The notes below the pieces were generated by a model that was given only the letters and a program-made list of their open reading frames with translations, was not told the origin of the DNA and did not search any database. Position numbers and translations under genes: made by a program. Shown here one piece after another: positions 45,100 through 53,505 of a stretch of DNA of 64,000 nt. The stretch comes from Candidatus Nitrospira nitrosa (lineage in GTDB: Bacteria; Nitrospirota; Nitrospiria; Nitrospirales; Nitrospiraceae), in NCBI RefSeq assembly GCF_001458735.1, contig NZ_CZQA01000009.1:186001-250000 (forward strand). The letters are read 5' to 3'. Every line of letters begins with the position of its first letter. Positions within the stretch are counted from its first letter, which is position 1.

Positions 45100-45786
45100 A
45101 TGATACGCCTCGTCCTACTGCTGATCATCCTGGCGCTGGTCATCGTGGGGCCGCAACTCTGGACCAAGCGTGTCTTTGCCAGACACAATACGCCTCGTCC
45201 GGACTTTCCTGGGACCGGAGGAGAGTTAGCCAGACACCTGCTCAATCGATTCGACCTTCAGCACGTCATCGTGGAGCCGACGCGAATAGGCGAGCACTAT
45301 GATCCTGTCAGCAAAACGGTTCGTCTGACACCGGAAATCTTCGATGGTAAATCCCTGACGGCGATTACAATTGCCGCCCACGAAGTCGGACACGCCATTC
45401 AGCACCACCTCGGATATCAGCCATTGACGGAGCGTACAAAGCTCGTGCTGGTTGCGCAGAAAGCGGAAAAGATCGGGGCAGTGCTCATGATGGCCATTCC
45501 CATCGCAGGGGCCGTCGCGCGCACCCCGGTTGCGAGTGTCGTCGTGCTGATGGCTGGGATGGCGACGATGGGGATCTCGACGTTGGTCCACCTAATCACC
45601 CTTCCCGTCGAATGGGATGCCAGTTTCAAGCGGGCCCTGCCCGTTCTCCGGCAAGGGAATTATCTCTCGCCGGAGGATGAGCGGGGAGCTCGTAGCATCC
45701 TGACAGCTGCCGCATTCACCTACCTGGCCGCATCCCTGGCAAGCTTGGTGAACCTCTGGCGCTGGATCGGGTTTCTCAGGCGATAG
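45100..45786 (+). CDS. Zinc metallopeptidase, YugP-like
   Basis: 228 residues. One N-terminal helix (IRLVLLLIILALVIV), then a soluble domain with the zinc motif HEVGH (IAAHEVGHAIQHHLGY), then two more helices (AVLMMAIPIAGAVARTP, VVVLMAGMATMG) and the C-terminal EWDASFKRALPVL. This is the layout of the YugP family of membrane Zn peptidases, whose role is unknown. The start is ATG 45100 behind GGGAG; an upstream frame to 44992 lacks a ribosome site. Confidence 0.9.
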   Translation: MIRLVLLLIILALVIVGPQLWTKRVFARHNTPRPDFPGTGGELARHLLNRFDLQHVIVEPTRIGEHYDPVSKTVRLTPEIFDGKSLTAITIAAHEVGHAIQHHLGYQPLTERTKLVLVAQKAEKIGAVLMMAIPIAGAVARTPVASVVVLMAGMATMGISTLVHLITLPVEWDASFKRALPVLRQGNYLSPEDERGARSILTAAAFTYLAASLASLVNLWRWIGFLRR

Positions 45787-45807
45787 GCCAGGATCACATT
45801 CCAGGTT

Positions 45808-46548
45808 TCACCGTAGTCGACGGTGGAAGAGCTCCGTCGCGAGACCATAGCAGATCCGTGCAGCAGCCGGGTCGTAGCGAGGACCTTCGTCACGAAGAAA
45901 GGCATGGGCGCCGTTGAACTCATGCCACTGAAATCGTACAGCGGCATCGCTCAGTGCGTTGTAAATCAGTGCCCGCCCCTCGCGAGGGATATGCGGGTCC
46001 TGGCGACCCCAGATCATCAGAAGTTCCCCCCTGATCTCGGCAACCCGATCCAGGCTGTCGTCATGGAGTCCTTGACCGAGGCTGTGTTTATGAATGTCCG
46101 TCGCATAGAAACAGGCGGCGGCCAGTACATCGGGCTGCATCGCCGCACGAAACGCCAGATGGCCTCCAATGCAGATCCCCATCACACCCAGCGTACCGGT
46201 GCAATAGGGTGACGACGCCAGATAGTCCAAGACCGCGCGCGCATCACCATCATAGCTCGACAGAGTTTTGGTGATTTTGTGCTGATTGCCGCGCGCCGCG
46301 CCTGCCTCGTCATAGGCCAATACCGTACCGGCCGGCTCCAGCTCATGAAAGATCTCCGGTACCGCCACTACCAATCCATGGCTCGCCAGCATCGCGGCCG
46401 TGCGACGGATCGGCCCCGTGACCTGGAAAATCTCCGAGTAGAGCACCACCCCAGGATAACGACCCTCAACGTTAGGACGAACGAGATAGGTCCGCATCGG
46501 CCCCGTTGGAGTCGGCAGGTCAGTCGATTCAGACTCAGTAATGGTCAT
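45808..46548 (-). CDS. Dienelactone hydrolase family protein
   Basis: 246 residues, alpha/beta hydrolase. The nucleophile elbow is GICIGGH (Cys, as in dienelactone hydrolases), with the acid at WGRQDPHIP and the catalytic His in EFNGAHAFLRDEG. The early VLYSEIFQVTGPIRRTA carries the conserved Glu. Cytoplasmic. Typical members hydrolyse dienelactones in chloroaromatic breakdown, but many are general esterases; no catabolic genes are near. Confidence 0.92.
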   Translation of the reverse strand: MTITESESTDLPTPTGPMRTYLVRPNVEGRYPGVVLYSEIFQVTGPIRRTAAMLASHGLVVAVPEIFHELEPAGTVLAYDEAGAARGNQHKITKTLSSYDGDARAVLDYLASSPYCTGTLGVMGICIGGHLAFRAAMQPDVLAAACFYATDIHKHSLGQGLHDDSLDRVAEIRGELLMIWGRQDPHIPREGRALIYNALSDAAVRFQWHEFNGAHAFLRDEGPRYDPAAARICYGLATELFHRRLR

Positions 46549-46759
46549 ACGTCCGCCTCACAGTGGGTTGATCTGATTTAGACAGAAAATTGAGCCGGTC
46601 ACAGAGTCATTGTACGTGGAAGCAAACGGGTTGCCCTCTCTTTTCTCTTTTCTCTTTTCCAGATCGTGGAAACAGGCCTGGAAGTTCACAGTGATCCTAG
46701 CCCGCAACCGAGACCTGCCTCCCCATTGATGAACGGCTGATCGATGGCAAGAGTCAAAC

Positions 46760-48148
46760 TTACCGCGCGAGCTTCTTCTTGATCGCCGTCAGGTGCTCAG
46801 GGGTCGATCGCACCTGGATCGTCACGCCTTCGGCATCATACTGTTCGGACAGGATCCGCATCCGCGATCGGATCTCGGCCAGGATCTTCTGAGCCGTAAA
46901 TGGAATATGCAATTCCTCATCGATCATCTCCTGCTCGAAGTACCCCATGATGCGCTCACGCAACGCAGTCACGTCGTCCGGGTTTCTCGTGGACAGGAAC
47001 ACGGCATCCGGATATTCAGACTTCAACGAGACGATCTCCTCCGGGCCAAGACGATCTTGCTTATTCAATACCAGAAGGCTGGGAATGTCCGTGGCGCCCA
47101 TTTCGGCTAACACGTTTCGCGTGACGTCAAGTTGAGACCTAAAGGAAGGGTCCGACGCATCGACGACAAACAGCACCAGGGAAGCAGAGGCCGCTTCATC
47201 AAGCGTCGACTTGAACGACGCCACCAGATCATGCGGAAGTTTTTTGATGAATCCCACCGTATCGCTCATGAGTACTTTCGGACGCGTTTCAGGATACAGA
47301 GGCCGAATCGTGGTATCGAGTGTCGCGAACAGCTTGTCGGCAACGAGCACATCGCTTCCCGTCATCGCCCGCATCAGTGAGGATTTTCCGGCATTGGTAT
47401 ATCCGACGAGCGCGACCGTCAATTCATTCCCTCGCCTTGCCCGACGCGTATGATGCTCATCTCCAATGGCCGCCAATTCCGACTTGAGTTCTTTCACGCG
47501 ATCACGAATGCGGCGCTTATCGAGTTCGAGACTGGTTTCTCCGGCCCCTTTTCCGCCGATGCCTCCGCCTTGCCGCTCTCTCCCGCCGCCGGTCTCACGC
47601 AACCGTGGAGCCAAATAGTTGAGCCGCGCGATCTCCACCTGCAACCGGGCCGCTCTGGTCCTGGCATGTCGACTGAAAATTTCAATAATGACTCCGGTTC
47701 GGTCCAGCACCGGCACACCGACGGCACGTTCAAGGTTACTCAATTGTGACGGCGACAGGTCACAATCCACGATGACGATCTGCGCCTGCTGATGAGGATG
47801 GACAGAATCCTCGCAGGGGTCTTCCGGTTCCTCCTCGACGAAATCCTCAACCTCGTCCGATTCAGCAGCCTCTTGCTTCAAGGCCGCTTTGTGCATCGGT
47901 TTTTCAAATGACATCCCGATAGTGCCTGGCCCACCGGTCCACCGGGCCAACTCCGTGAGTTTGCCTTGCCCCAGGACGGTTGAAAACTTCTCGGAGTTCC
48001 GTTTTTGAGTCACATGGCCGACCACCTGGTACCCGAGGGTCTTGACGAGACGGGAGAGCTCATGCAGCGAACCATCCAGCTCCTCTCGAGTCACCCCAGG
48101 AGTCTGGATCGCCACCAGCACGGCGCGAGATGAGGAGAGAGTCGTCAT
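46760..48148 (-). CDS. hflX: GTPase HflX
   Basis: 462 residues. An N-terminal HflX domain, an Asp/Glu-rich insertion (about 97-115), a glycine-rich linker (RERQGGGIGGKGAGE), then the GTPase: G1 GYTNAGKSS, G3 DTVGFIKKLP, G4 NKQD, with a C-terminal domain. HflX binds 50S/70S ribosomes and rescues or splits them under stress. The start at 48148 (MTTLSSSR) is preceded by AAAGGAACGGG. The acidic insertion is longer than usual in E. coli HflX. Confidence 0.94.
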   Translation of the reverse strand: MTTLSSSRAVLVAIQTPGVTREELDGSLHELSRLVKTLGYQVVGHVTQKRNSEKFSTVLGQGKLTELARWTGGPGTIGMSFEKPMHKAALKQEAAESDEVEDFVEEEPEDPCEDSVHPHQQAQIVIVDCDLSPSQLSNLERAVGVPVLDRTGVIIEIFSRHARTRAARLQVEIARLNYLAPRLRETGGGRERQGGGIGGKGAGETSLELDKRRIRDRVKELKSELAAIGDEHHTRRARRGNELTVALVGYTNAGKSSLMRAMTGSDVLVADKLFATLDTTIRPLYPETRPKVLMSDTVGFIKKLPHDLVASFKSTLDEAASASLVLFVVDASDPSFRSQLDVTRNVLAEMGATDIPSLLVLNKQDRLGPEEIVSLKSEYPDAVFLSTRNPDDVTALRERIMGYFEQEMIDEELHIPFTAQKILAEIRSRMRILSEQYDAEGVTIQVRSTPEHLTAIKKKLAR

Positions 48149-48364
48149 GGTATCCCGTTCCTTTGTTCTATTGTGAGTGAGAGGCATGTATCTTAACAGG
48201 GACGCGCAGGTTTCGCGCAAATTCGGTTCCTTTTACACTGGATCCCCTGGCCATAGCCCCATCACAACATCGACAGAGGCGAGTCAGCAGGCCGGCCTCT
48301 CCCTCGACTTCCCGCTATCATACGTATCGATACTGTTTGCAATGCATACGTACGTGTCTTATCG

Positions 48365-48370
48365 TATAAT
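48365..48370 (+). promoter_or_regulatory. -10 box upstream of the nuclease gene
   Basis: A perfect TATAAT 68 nt before the nuclease start. No good -35 hexamer at 16-18 nt. It sits beside the palindromes GTATCGATAC and TACGTA, which could be operator sites. Confidence 0.35.
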
Positions 48371-48438
48371 TAGGAGTAGATCGTCGGCGGCGGCATCCCC
48401 CTTCGAGGCGATCTCTGCTTGGTTGTATCCACACACAC

Positions 48439-48948
48439 ATGCGATTCATTCGGTTACCACTGCCGCTCGCTCTTCTCATCCTGCTGTGCAGTACCCCCGC
48501 CTTTTCGTTCACGGCCTTAGTCGTGTCCGTCAAAGACGGCGACACGATTGAAGTCTTATCGAATGGGCGAGCCACGAAGATTCGTTTACGTGGGATCGAC
48601 TGCCCCGAGAAACGCCAAGCCTACGGGTACCGGGCCAAACTCGCGACGTCGGTCTTGACCTTTGGACAGGCCGTCACAATCCACCCGCATGAAAAGGATA
48701 AGTACGGACGACTCGTTGCCGACGTGATGCTTGCAGATGAGACCAATGTGAACCACATCTTGGTCAAAGACGGCTGGTGCTGGTGGTATCGGAAGTATGC
48801 GCCGGATGATATCGTCCTTGAAACATTAGAGACTGAAGCGCGCCAGACCAAACGAGGTCTATGGAACGATCCACACCCCCTCCCACCCTGGGTCTATCGT
48901 AAGTTGAAACAGAAGCCACCTGTCGGCGTCTTGGAGCCGCTCCCGTAG
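48439..48948 (+). CDS. Exported thermonuclease (SNase fold)
   Basis: 169 residues. A signal peptide (1-23, CSTPAFS/FT) is followed by the staphylococcal-nuclease domain. Active-site groups are visible: VKDGDTIEV, IRLRGIDCPEK (catalytic Arg and Glu) and DKYGRLVADV (second Arg). The length is normal. Would degrade nucleic acids in the periplasm or outside. Convergent with the first SmbP gene. Confidence 0.93.
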   Translation: MRFIRLPLPLALLILLCSTPAFSFTALVVSVKDGDTIEVLSNGRATKIRLRGIDCPEKRQAYGYRAKLATSVLTFGQAVTIHPHEKDKYGRLVADVMLADETNVNHILVKDGWCWWYRKYAPDDIVLETLETEARQTKRGLWNDPHPLPPWVYRKLKQKPPVGVLEPLP

Positions 48949-48977
48949 CGAGACCCGCAACAGCCTTCTGCCCCCCA

Positions 48978-49361
48978 TTACTTCCCAGACAGGTGTATGA
49001 CCGCTTGCTCCGCATGTTGTGTCGCAGCATCCGCATGACCCGCCCTCTCCTGCTCAAGGGCCTGTTTCAGCTCGACAATGCCGGCGTCCACATGTGCATC
49101 CTTCCCTGCCTTGAACGCATGCTGCAGGGCCGCTTCCGCACTGCTCAGAAATAGGCCCACCTGACCACTTTTGCCATGGTCCGCCGCCTCCTTGGCGAGC
49201 TGGACAGCCTCCTGACGGTGCTGCTCTTCGGAACGCACTGCATCGCGACGTGCGATACCGGAGCCGAATACCGACTGCAATGGCAATAGGATGGTCATGA
49301 TGAGGACCAACAGTGTGGCGAATCTGACACTACACTGCATTGCCGGTTGTATCATTCGCAT
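48978..49361 (-). CDS. SmbP-like small metal-binding protein (first copy)
   Basis: 127 residues. A signal peptide (to about residue 32) and a His/Glu/Ala-rich four-helix body with repeated heptad-like units (EQHRQEAVQLAKEAADHG, AEAALQHAFKAGKDAHVD, AGHADAATQHAEQAVIHL). This is the pattern of the periplasmic SmbP of Nitrosomonas, which binds copper and other metals. A second gene of the same family lies at 51047. Start: ATG 49361 or ATG 49355. Confidence 0.85.
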   Translation of the reverse strand: MRMIQPAMQCSVRFATLLVLIMTILLPLQSVFGSGIARRDAVRSEEQHRQEAVQLAKEAADHGKSGQVGLFLSSAEAALQHAFKAGKDAHVDAGIVELKQALEQERAGHADAATQHAEQAVIHLSGK

Positions 49362-49712
49362 GTCCCCTTCCCAACCTGAGAGTCTCCGGAGCACCTCCCT
49401 GTTCTATCATGAGGAGCGCCTAGAGTTTTGCCGGAGACAGGGCCCACTGACACAGTATGCTTGCCACCTTTACCGTGAAACTGACTGTCGGGGCGTTTCC
49501 GGCCAGGTTTCAGTTGGTCACTTCCTGCATAGCGAGGCCAATGACTCAGGAAGCGCCGTCTGATTCCATCCCGATTCCTCTCCCCATAGGCTGAGATCGT
49601 CCATATGGACGAAACAGTTCAACGAAGCCTTATACCCTGTTGAAATCCTCTCTTCCGGGCATCTCTCCAGCGACAAAATCGCAAACTATTGATTCTATGA
49701 ATATCTTTGTGC

Positions 49713-49741
49713 TTTTTTTGAGTGAGGGTTCGTGCTAGGAT
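49713..49741 (+). promoter_or_regulatory. Extended -10 promoter of a putative small RNA
   Basis: TGCTAGGAT (TG extension plus TAGGAT at 49736-49741) with a T-run (TTTTTT) 17 nt upstream as a weak -35. Predicted start about 49748. Confidence 0.45.
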
Positions 49742-49747
49742 CCCTGA

Positions 49748-49829
49748 GCTGCTTTCTTTCGCCATGGAGTCTCTCCCGGCGGTAAGAAATGGGGGGAGGT
49801 GATAGGGGTATCACCTCCCCTTTCTTTTT
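49748..49829 (+). ncRNA. Putative structured small RNA
   Basis: About 82 nt between an extended -10 promoter and a strong terminator. The 5' hairpin 49753-49789 pairs TTTCTT/AAGAAA, CGCC/GGCG and GGAG/CTCC around a TCT loop. It is followed directly by the 12-bp terminator hairpin. No gene follows on the plus strand for more than 10 kb, so it is not an mRNA leader. The only reading frame (MESLPAVRNGG) is 12 codons. No known RNA family recognised. Confidence 0.5.
49793..49829 (+). terminator. Rho-independent terminator
   Basis: Perfect 12-bp stem GGGGAGGTGATA / TATCACCTCCCC, loop GGGG, followed by TTTCTTTTT. A textbook plus-strand terminator with no annotated gene before it, which is the main support for the small RNA. 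Confidence 0.85.
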
Positions 49830-49936
49830 CCAGGCCGGCGATTCGTTGCCAAGACCTGAGCCTACCGATTCTCTCCTCTCCCCTTTTGCTATGTGGCATC
49901 TCATGCGGTACACGTCACCAGACTAGCCGGTTACCT

Positions 49937-50139
49937 CTAGCAGAATGCTGACAAAGTCCTCCAGCGGCGTGCTCGCATCACTCAGAGGCTCGACGCTGTA
50001 GAGACCACTGAAGGCAAAGTGCCTATCCGCTCGCATGTGATCGAAGCGAGCGGGTCAAGCGAAGCTTGGTATGTCCCTCCTCGCCCTTTCACTCGCTGCG
50101 GCCTTGCTGGACAGCCTTTTTGAGCATTCTGAGGTCTAG
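49937..50139. repeat. ~200-bp MITE-like repeat, copy C (inverted, diverged)
   Basis: 203 bp, opposite orientation to copies A and B. The first 55 nt (from CTAGCAGAATGCTGACAAAG through CTCAGAGGCTC) and the block CTCGCTGCGGCCTTGCTGGA with its flanks match copy B. The middle is different. Its ends pair as CTAG-CAGAATGCT / AGCATTCTG-AGGTCTAG, so it is a more compact version of the element. Confidence 0.75.
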
Positions 50140-50377
50140 ACTGTCACAGTTCTTTCTCTCATCGTGCAACGATGTGCGAAGCAGAAACCGCTTTTTCAGC
50201 AAACTGCCAGAGCTCATCAAGGATTGGACCCTATGGAGAGGCGATCAGGGAAGGGCTTGACCTATTAACGGAGAGACCCTTCGCGGTGGTGTCGACTATA
50301 ACCAGGGCTGTCGATGAACGGTTGAAGTAGAGAATGCTGGATGCCGAGCTGAGAAAAGTCGAGGAAGGGGGAAGTAA

Positions 50378-50401
50378 GGAGGCGACGTGACCGTCGCCTC
50401 C
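50378..50401 (-). terminator. Terminator of the Lys-rich peptide gene
   Basis: Perfect 10-bp stem GGAGGCGACG / CGTCGCCTCC with a 4-nt loop, 14 nt past the stop codon, followed on the minus strand by TTACTTCC, a weak T-run. Confidence 0.6.
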
Positions 50402-50414
50402 CAGGGTACGATGA

Positions 50415-50480
50415 CTACTTCTTCTTCTTAGCCGCCGTCTTCTTCGCCGGCTTCTTCGCTGCTGCTTTCTTCGTCGCCAT
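50415..50480 (-). CDS. 21-residue Lys/Ala-rich basic peptide
   Basis: Begins MATKKAAAKKPAKK and ends TAAKKKK: 10 Lys and 7 Ala of 21 residues, with one Pro, like a short histone-H1/AlgP-type tail. It would bind nucleic acids through charge alone (inference). Supported by a strong ribosome site (GGGAGGTGAGG ahead of the ATG) and a hairpin terminator 14 nt past the TAG. It lies between repeat copy C and the second SmbP gene. Far below usual annotation size. Confidence 0.65.
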   Translation of the reverse strand: MATKKAAAKKPAKKTAAKKKK

Positions 50481-51046
50481 GAGAACCTCACCTCCCTTCC
50501 ATTTCAAAAATGGGGATACTGTATGTGTGGTATAGCAGAATTTGTGCAATCAGTAAAACCCTCCCGACACAAACTTTTGTGATCGGCAGAAATCGTGACA
50601 TCCTTGAAGGTCATTCGAGGCTATCGGACTTCGTCATGACGCCTTCTACCACACCCGCCAAAACGCCACTGTGACAAGCCTGGCCATGAATTGCGAGGCA
50701 GGCTCGCCCTTTGCGGCCTCACCCTCCTGCTTCAAGCAGGCATCGGCCTCCCAGGACTCCGTCTGCCCGTCTCCTCTGGCATCTTGCCGGTTTCTTGATG
50801 AATCGCCATGAATAGTGCGGGTTCGCGAGATGAGGGTCGGATGCAACCGTCGGTAATCACCGCCTATGACCATTGGAGAAAGCACAGGGTGAATCTGTCG
50901 GAAAGACAAACAGGACCTGCCTCTCTCACAGGAATGAGCAATTTTCGCCTGAGACAGGCATGCATACGACAATGAGAGTACAGCCTCCAAGATTAGTTGT
51001 CCTCTACAAGGACACCCGCCTCCCATGTTTCAACCCATCGACCTCA
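50481..51046. other. 566-bp intergenic stretch
   Basis: Holds the ribosome site and presumably the promoter of the Lys-rich peptide gene at its left end. The rest shows no credible ORF. Confidence 0.5.
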
Positions 51047-51430
51047 TCACTTCTCAGACAGGTGCGTGACCGCTTGTTCCACGTGTTTCGTGGCCACGTC
51101 CGTATGACCCGCGCTTCCATGCTCGACGGCATGCTTCAGCTCCGCAATGCCGGCGTCCACGTGCGCATCCTTCCGTGCCTTCAGCGCATGTTGCAGGGCC
51201 GCATCAGCACTGGTCAGGAATGGCCCCACATGACCCTGTTTGCTATGGTCCGCGGCTTCCTTGGCGAGATTGATGGCATCCTGCCGATGCTGGTCCTCTG
51301 ATCGCATGACATCACGCCGTGCCCCGCCCTCAGCAAACACTGATTGCAACGGCAGGACTGTGGCGGTGCCAATCACAAAGATTGCCGCAAGTGCGAGTGC
51401 TCGTGGCCTGATATATCGTGTCATTAGCAT
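51047..51430 (-). CDS. SmbP-like small metal-binding protein (second copy)
   Basis: 127 residues, collinear with the first copy: signal peptide ending SVFA, then EDQHRQDAINLAKEAADHSKQGHV, ADAALQHALKARKDAHVDAG and AGHTDVATKHVEQAVTHL. The same positions carry His, consistent with the same metal-binding role. Both copies have the same length. Start: ATG 51430 or ATG 51424, with AAGGGAG upstream. Confidence 0.85.
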   Translation of the reverse strand: MLMTRYIRPRALALAAIFVIGTATVLPLQSVFAEGGARRDVMRSEDQHRQDAINLAKEAADHSKQGHVGPFLTSADAALQHALKARKDAHVDAGIAELKHAVEHGSAGHTDVATKHVEQAVTHLSEK

Positions 51431-51727
51431 GCTCCCTTCTCACAATAGGTGAACTGATCTCCGTGAACGCCCTTCTCAACAGGAGGGCGACCGGATGGCC
51501 TCCATCTGTTTTTGCCCCGGACATTGTAGCATGCATGTTCCCGGAACGTCCCCAGCTCTAGCCACTGAGAGCGATGCCGGTACTCGCTCAATCCGACTTC
51601 CTCTCATGCAATGGCCACGGACGATGGAGTGACCAACTCGGTCATTCCATCTTATACAGAGGTTCATTGTTTTGGTGACCAAGGGACGACTGGAGATGGG
51701 GCGTCATCGTAAAAGAACAGGCACGAG

Positions 51728-52891
51728 TCACAATCCGATACTGATCCTTATATCAGGCAGGCCTTTCACCACGTAATGCGGCACAAAGCGGCTGTGATTC
51801 CCGTGGATCAGACCACGATCTTCCCGAATCCCTACCCCTGCGGGCTCGTCCCCGACTACCCAGGATCCAATCACCGGGTGCCATCCCTCGAATACCGGCA
51901 ACGGCCTATACTCCTGATAGACCGAGAGCTGTGCGTCATAAGGTCCCGCCGTCGTCAGTACCTGATCCCCGTTCACGATCGAAATATTGGCGCCTTCGCG
52001 TGACCAAAACGGCTTCCTGACATAAGCCACACAGTTCCCTGGTCCTGAAAAGAAAGCAGGCAACAGGTTCGGGTGATCGGGATACCACTCCCACAACAAG
52101 GCCAGCAGCCCTTTGTGGCTGAGCACCTGTTTCCAAGCTGGCTCCAGCACCAACATCGAAGACCGGGGCAGCTCCGCCGCAAATGCGTCCTGGCACATCC
52201 ATTCCCAGGGGTAAAGCTTGAAAAGCGTCGAGATCGGTTCGTTCCGATGGTCCACAAACCGCCGACACCCCGGCTCCCACCCAATTCGTTCGATCGGCAA
52301 GGTCTGCACACGCCACCCGGCCTGGTTCGCCGTATCGGCCAGATAGGTCACCGTCTGTCGATCCTCGTCGCTCCCATCCAAACACACCAAATGGAGCAAA
52401 TCGGTTGAGGCCCGCCGACGGATCACGCGCCACTGCCCGATCAGCCGTTCATGCAGAGAGTTGAATTGATCCGCCTCCGGACAGGTCTCTCGCCGCCATT
52501 CCCATTGACCGACTGCGGCTTCAAGCAACGACGTAGGCGTATCGGCATTATATTCGAGCAATTTTGGCGACCCGATCCCGTCGTACCAGAAATCAAACCG
52601 CCCATAGAGCGATGGCTCCTGCCGCTCATACGAATCGATGATCCGAGGCCGCCACGGTTCAGGGATGCAGAGATCGGCAAAACGATCCTCACGGATGATC
52701 GTCTCAACGGCCTCCAGACAGAGCTGATGCAGCGAGGCTGTGGCGGATTCAAGGCAGTCGACCTGCGCCTCACTGAACTCATAGGCGACATCCTCGCGCC
52801 AGTAGCCCCCGTCCAGACTATGATAGGTGACGCCGACCCGATCGAGTTGCGCCGGCCAGTCGGCACGCGGCTGCATCGCACGACGATGCAT
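51728..52891 (-). CDS. Glutathionylspermidine synthase-like ATP-grasp protein
   Basis: 387 residues, the synthetase domain of the GSP-synthase family (YgiC/YjfC type) without the amidase half. Motifs: WREDVAYEF at the N-terminus, GRFDFWYDGIGSPKLLEYNADTPTSLLEAA, LFKLYPWEWM, FVRKPFWSREG-like YVRKPFWSREGANI, and GSWVVGDEPAGVGIRED. The family couples amines to carboxylates with ATP; real substrates of YgiC-like proteins are unsettled. ATG 52891 lies 2 nt after the stop of the preceding small gene, with GAGGGG 8 nt before it, so translation is probably coupled. Confidence 0.9.
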   Translation of the reverse strand: MHRRAMQPRADWPAQLDRVGVTYHSLDGGYWREDVAYEFSEAQVDCLESATASLHQLCLEAVETIIREDRFADLCIPEPWRPRIIDSYERQEPSLYGRFDFWYDGIGSPKLLEYNADTPTSLLEAAVGQWEWRRETCPEADQFNSLHERLIGQWRVIRRRASTDLLHLVCLDGSDEDRQTVTYLADTANQAGWRVQTLPIERIGWEPGCRRFVDHRNEPISTLFKLYPWEWMCQDAFAAELPRSSMLVLEPAWKQVLSHKGLLALLWEWYPDHPNLLPAFFSGPGNCVAYVRKPFWSREGANISIVNGDQVLTTAGPYDAQLSVYQEYRPLPVFEGWHPVIGSWVVGDEPAGVGIREDRGLIHGNHSRFVPHYVVKGLPDIRISIGL

Positions 52892-52893
52892 GG

Positions 52894-53199
52894 CTACGTC
52901 CCCTCGTCCGGCTTATAGAATTGGGCGCCGGTCCAGCCAAACCCGCCGCGTTGGCACACACCCGTCAGCTCATCACCTGAAGAAACATCGCCTCCCGGCA
53001 TGGCAGGAGAAAGCATCCCCAGTTCGTTCAGCTGATCGCCTCGCACAGAGCAACCGTCTGCTCCGTACCCAGCTGTGATCCACACCATTGATCCCAACCC
53101 ATCCGCCGCTGCGGCGAGACTCACTCGCACCTCGGTGGAATGCCGCTGACGAGGAGGTCCCGGGCCCGGCACAGGCCCATCCGGCCTTTTCTTGTCCAT
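52894..53199 (-). CDS. Small protein coupled to the ATP-grasp gene
   Basis: 101 residues. Pro/Arg-rich start (MDKKRPDGPVPGPGPPRQRHSTEVRVSLA), then a Gly/Ser-rich region with two Cys (GADGCSVRGDQ and TGVCQRGGFGW). No signal peptide. It might be an accessory subunit or a modified substrate of the ATP-grasp enzyme next door; this is a guess from the 2-nt spacing. Start ATG 53199 with GAAAGG 5 nt upstream. Family not recognised. Confidence 0.6.
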   Translation of the reverse strand: MDKKRPDGPVPGPGPPRQRHSTEVRVSLAAAADGLGSMVWITAGYGADGCSVRGDQLNELGMLSPAMPGGDVSSGDELTGVCQRGGFGWTGAQFYKPDEGT

Positions 53200-53505
53200 A
53201 GGAACCTTTCGCTCGTAATAGAAGATCCAGAAGGGAACAGGGAGACGAACTGCGCTCACAACCAGCCGGACAGGCACATGCCGACATCTTACACGGATTG
53301 AGCGTACAGAGGGTAAGTCAGATGCGAGTATACGCTGCTTCTGGTCCCGGCGCTGACGCATTTGACAGCAATCCGACAGGGGGACGTAGGTCCCCCTCTG
53401 CAGCTTGAGTGGAAATGGAGCGGGAAGCGGAGGAGTGCCTGCACGGTTCAAAATCCGACTCTAACCGTTTACGCTGGGCTTCTCGATACTTTTTCTGCCA
53501 CTTTT
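53200..53505. other. 306-bp stretch downstream of the RM island
   Basis: No gene. It holds the 8-bp hairpin AGGGGGAC-GTAG-GTCCCCCT (53378-53397), downstream of hsdR on the minus strand, without a T-run. Confidence 0.5.

Noticed and set aside
53378-53397. 8-bp hairpin as hsdR terminator
   Set aside because: It lies more than 100 nt past hsdR and lacks a T-run; described within the gap entry instead.
53440-53475. tRNA-like T-arm GGTTCAAAATCC at the edge of the RM island, possible attachment site
   Set aside because: The flanking bases do not form a T-stem or acceptor stem, and no integrase or direct repeat was found.
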